A stretch of DNA of 7,581 nt from the NCBI GenBank assembly GCA_030607105.1, contig JAUWFF010000046.1, positions 1 to 7,581 on the forward strand. Reading direction: 5' to 3'. The notes under the pieces were generated by a model, which searched no databases, had not been told where the DNA came from, and saw only the letters and a program-made list of their open reading frames with translations. This DNA comes from Filomicrobium sp. Its GTDB lineage: Bacteria > Pseudomonadota > Alphaproteobacteria > Rhizobiales > Hyphomicrobiaceae. The position numbers and the translations under genes were made by a program. Positions 7,367 through 7,581 of the stretch are shown piece after piece; within the stretch, counting starts at the first letter, position 1, and each line of letters starts with the position of its first letter.

Positions 7367-7389
7367 GTTATGCTCAAAGTGAGCATAAC
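7367..7389. promoter_or_regulatory. Palindromic operator upstream of nadA (NadQ-like candidate)
   Basis: GTTATGCTCA and TGAGCATAAC form a perfect inverted repeat with 10-base arms and a 3-base centre, about 130 bases before the nadA ATG. Its length and symmetry suit a dimeric helix-turn-helix repressor. A degenerate copy lies at 7456-7490. Comparative genomics has proposed a regulator, NadQ, for nadABC in Alphaproteobacteria. The TATGCTC/GAGCATA core resembles what I remember of its motif, but I could not check this. On the minus strand the site includes TATGCT, a weak -10-like hexamer, so binding could block the nadA promoter. Confidence 0.7.
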
Positions 7390-7402
7390 TAATCTACAGT
7401 TC

Positions 7403-7429
7403 TTAACGGTCGCTACTTGAGACCGTTAA
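7403..7429. promoter_or_regulatory. Second-type inverted repeat between the two operator copies
   Basis: TTAACGGTC and GACCGTTAA are perfect 9-base arms around a 9-base spacer. The sequence is unrelated to the flanking TATGCTC-type sites, so it may bind a different regulator or RNA polymerase-associated factor. It could instead form a hairpin if transcribed. It lies just upstream of the likely nadA promoter region. Confidence 0.5.
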
Positions 7430-7447
7430 ACGCACCCCAACGAGCAC

Positions 7448-7581
7448 TCAGGGTAAGCCTATTATGCTCAGGTAGAGCATTGTATAGGCTAGTAAGATAA
7501 GTGCTGCGGGCCCAAATTTCCAGTGCATTTCGTCATTTGGTAGCAATTTGAGGGCTGTGGCGGGGTTCGGGGCGGTGGCCT
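7448..7581 (-). CDS. Possible C-terminal end of an unknown protein, cut by right edge
   Basis: On the minus strand a frame is open from the right edge to a TGA at 7450-7448, giving 44 visible residues. The end is hydrophobic (FGPAALILLAYTMLYLSIIG), as in a C-terminal membrane helix, or as in a 26-residue peptide if the internal ATG (MHWKFG) were the start. Against it, the stretch is short, uses several TTA, CTA and ATA codons that are uncommon in the neighbouring genes, and contains the second operator-like dyad. An open frame of this length can occur by chance in GC-rich DNA. Confidence 0.22.
   Translation of the reverse strand, partial: ATAPNPATALKLLPNDEMHWKFGPAALILLAYTMLYLSIIGLP
7456..7490. 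promoter_or_regulatory. Degenerate second operator copy nested in an inverted repeat
   Basis: TTATGCTCA at 7462-7470 is identical to the left arm of the site at 7367-7389, and after the same 3-base gap comes a partial right arm (AGAGCATTG, sharing GAGCAT). Around it, AGCCTAT (7456-7462) and ATAGGCT (7484-7490) are a perfect 7-base inverted repeat. The centres of the two operator copies are 94 bases apart, close to nine helical turns, which would place bound dimers on the same face. It may serve nadA repression by looping or a divergent gene to the right. Confidence 0.55.

Larger units (their letters stand above)
7240..7581. other. Upstream region of the nad operon without a firm gene
   Basis: This 342-base stretch has no confidently identified gene. 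From the nadA side it holds the ribosome binding site, the tandem-repeat leader, the perfect TATGCTC palindrome, an unrelated 9-bp dyad, the degenerate operator copy, and a GC-rich end at the right edge. I could not find a convincing -35/-10 pair for either strand, which is common for alphaproteobacterial promoters. No plus-strand ATG is seen in the last 90 bases, so any divergent gene must start beyond the window. Confidence 0.6.

Noticed and set aside
7261..7490. CRISPR array or mobile-element ends
   Set aside because: There are only two imperfect adjacent repeat units and a few dyads, with no regular spacers, no transposase, and no target-site duplication. Regulatory function in the nadA upstream region explains them better.
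1..7581. A novel defence, secretion or mobile system
   Set aside because: The recognisable genes are core metabolism (ppdK, nadA, nadB, nadC), and the two small unknown genes show no toxin, nuclease, integrase or immunity features.

Overview
The window looks like ordinary chromosomal DNA from an alphaproteobacterium, probably of the Hyphomicrobiales (Rhizobiales). It is GC-rich by eye (not computed). The protein style of PPDK, NadA, NadB and NadC fits that group, as does the compact nadA-nadB-nadC operon. The genus cannot be fixed from the sequence alone.

Layout from left to right. Positions 2-2653 (+) hold almost all of ppdK, encoding pyruvate phosphate dikinase; its first few codons lie beyond the left edge. 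It meets, tail to tail with a 4-base overlap, a small hypothetical gene on the minus strand (2650-3039). A second minus-strand gene (3168-3389) encodes a 73-residue protein with two predicted membrane segments. Next comes the de novo NAD biosynthesis operon, read right to left: nadA (7239-6175), nadB (6095-4422) and nadC (4425-3544). NadB oxidises L-aspartate to iminoaspartate, NadA condenses this with dihydroxyacetone phosphate to quinolinate, and NadC turns quinolinate into nicotinate mononucleotide. All three have intact reading frames and the expected catalytic or iron-sulfur motifs. nadB and nadC overlap by ATGA, which suggests translational coupling.

The most interesting part is the 342 bases upstream of nadA (7240-7581). 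It holds a perfect 10-bp-arm palindrome (GTTATGCTCA / TGAGCATAAC, 7367-7389), a degenerate second copy nested inside a larger inverted repeat (7456-7490), and an unrelated perfect 9-bp dyad between them (7403-7429). Closer to the gene, a 33-bp imperfect tandem repeat in the presumed leader can form two mutually exclusive hairpins. The repeated palindrome is best read as the operator of an NAD-pathway repressor such as the alphaproteobacterial NadQ; that assignment is from memory and inference. A short reading frame with a hydrophobic end runs in from the right edge and may be the tail of another gene.

No mobile element, CRISPR array, RNA gene or defence system was seen. The core genes are housekeeping metabolism, and the regulatory architecture upstream of nadA is the only part that might be undescribed.
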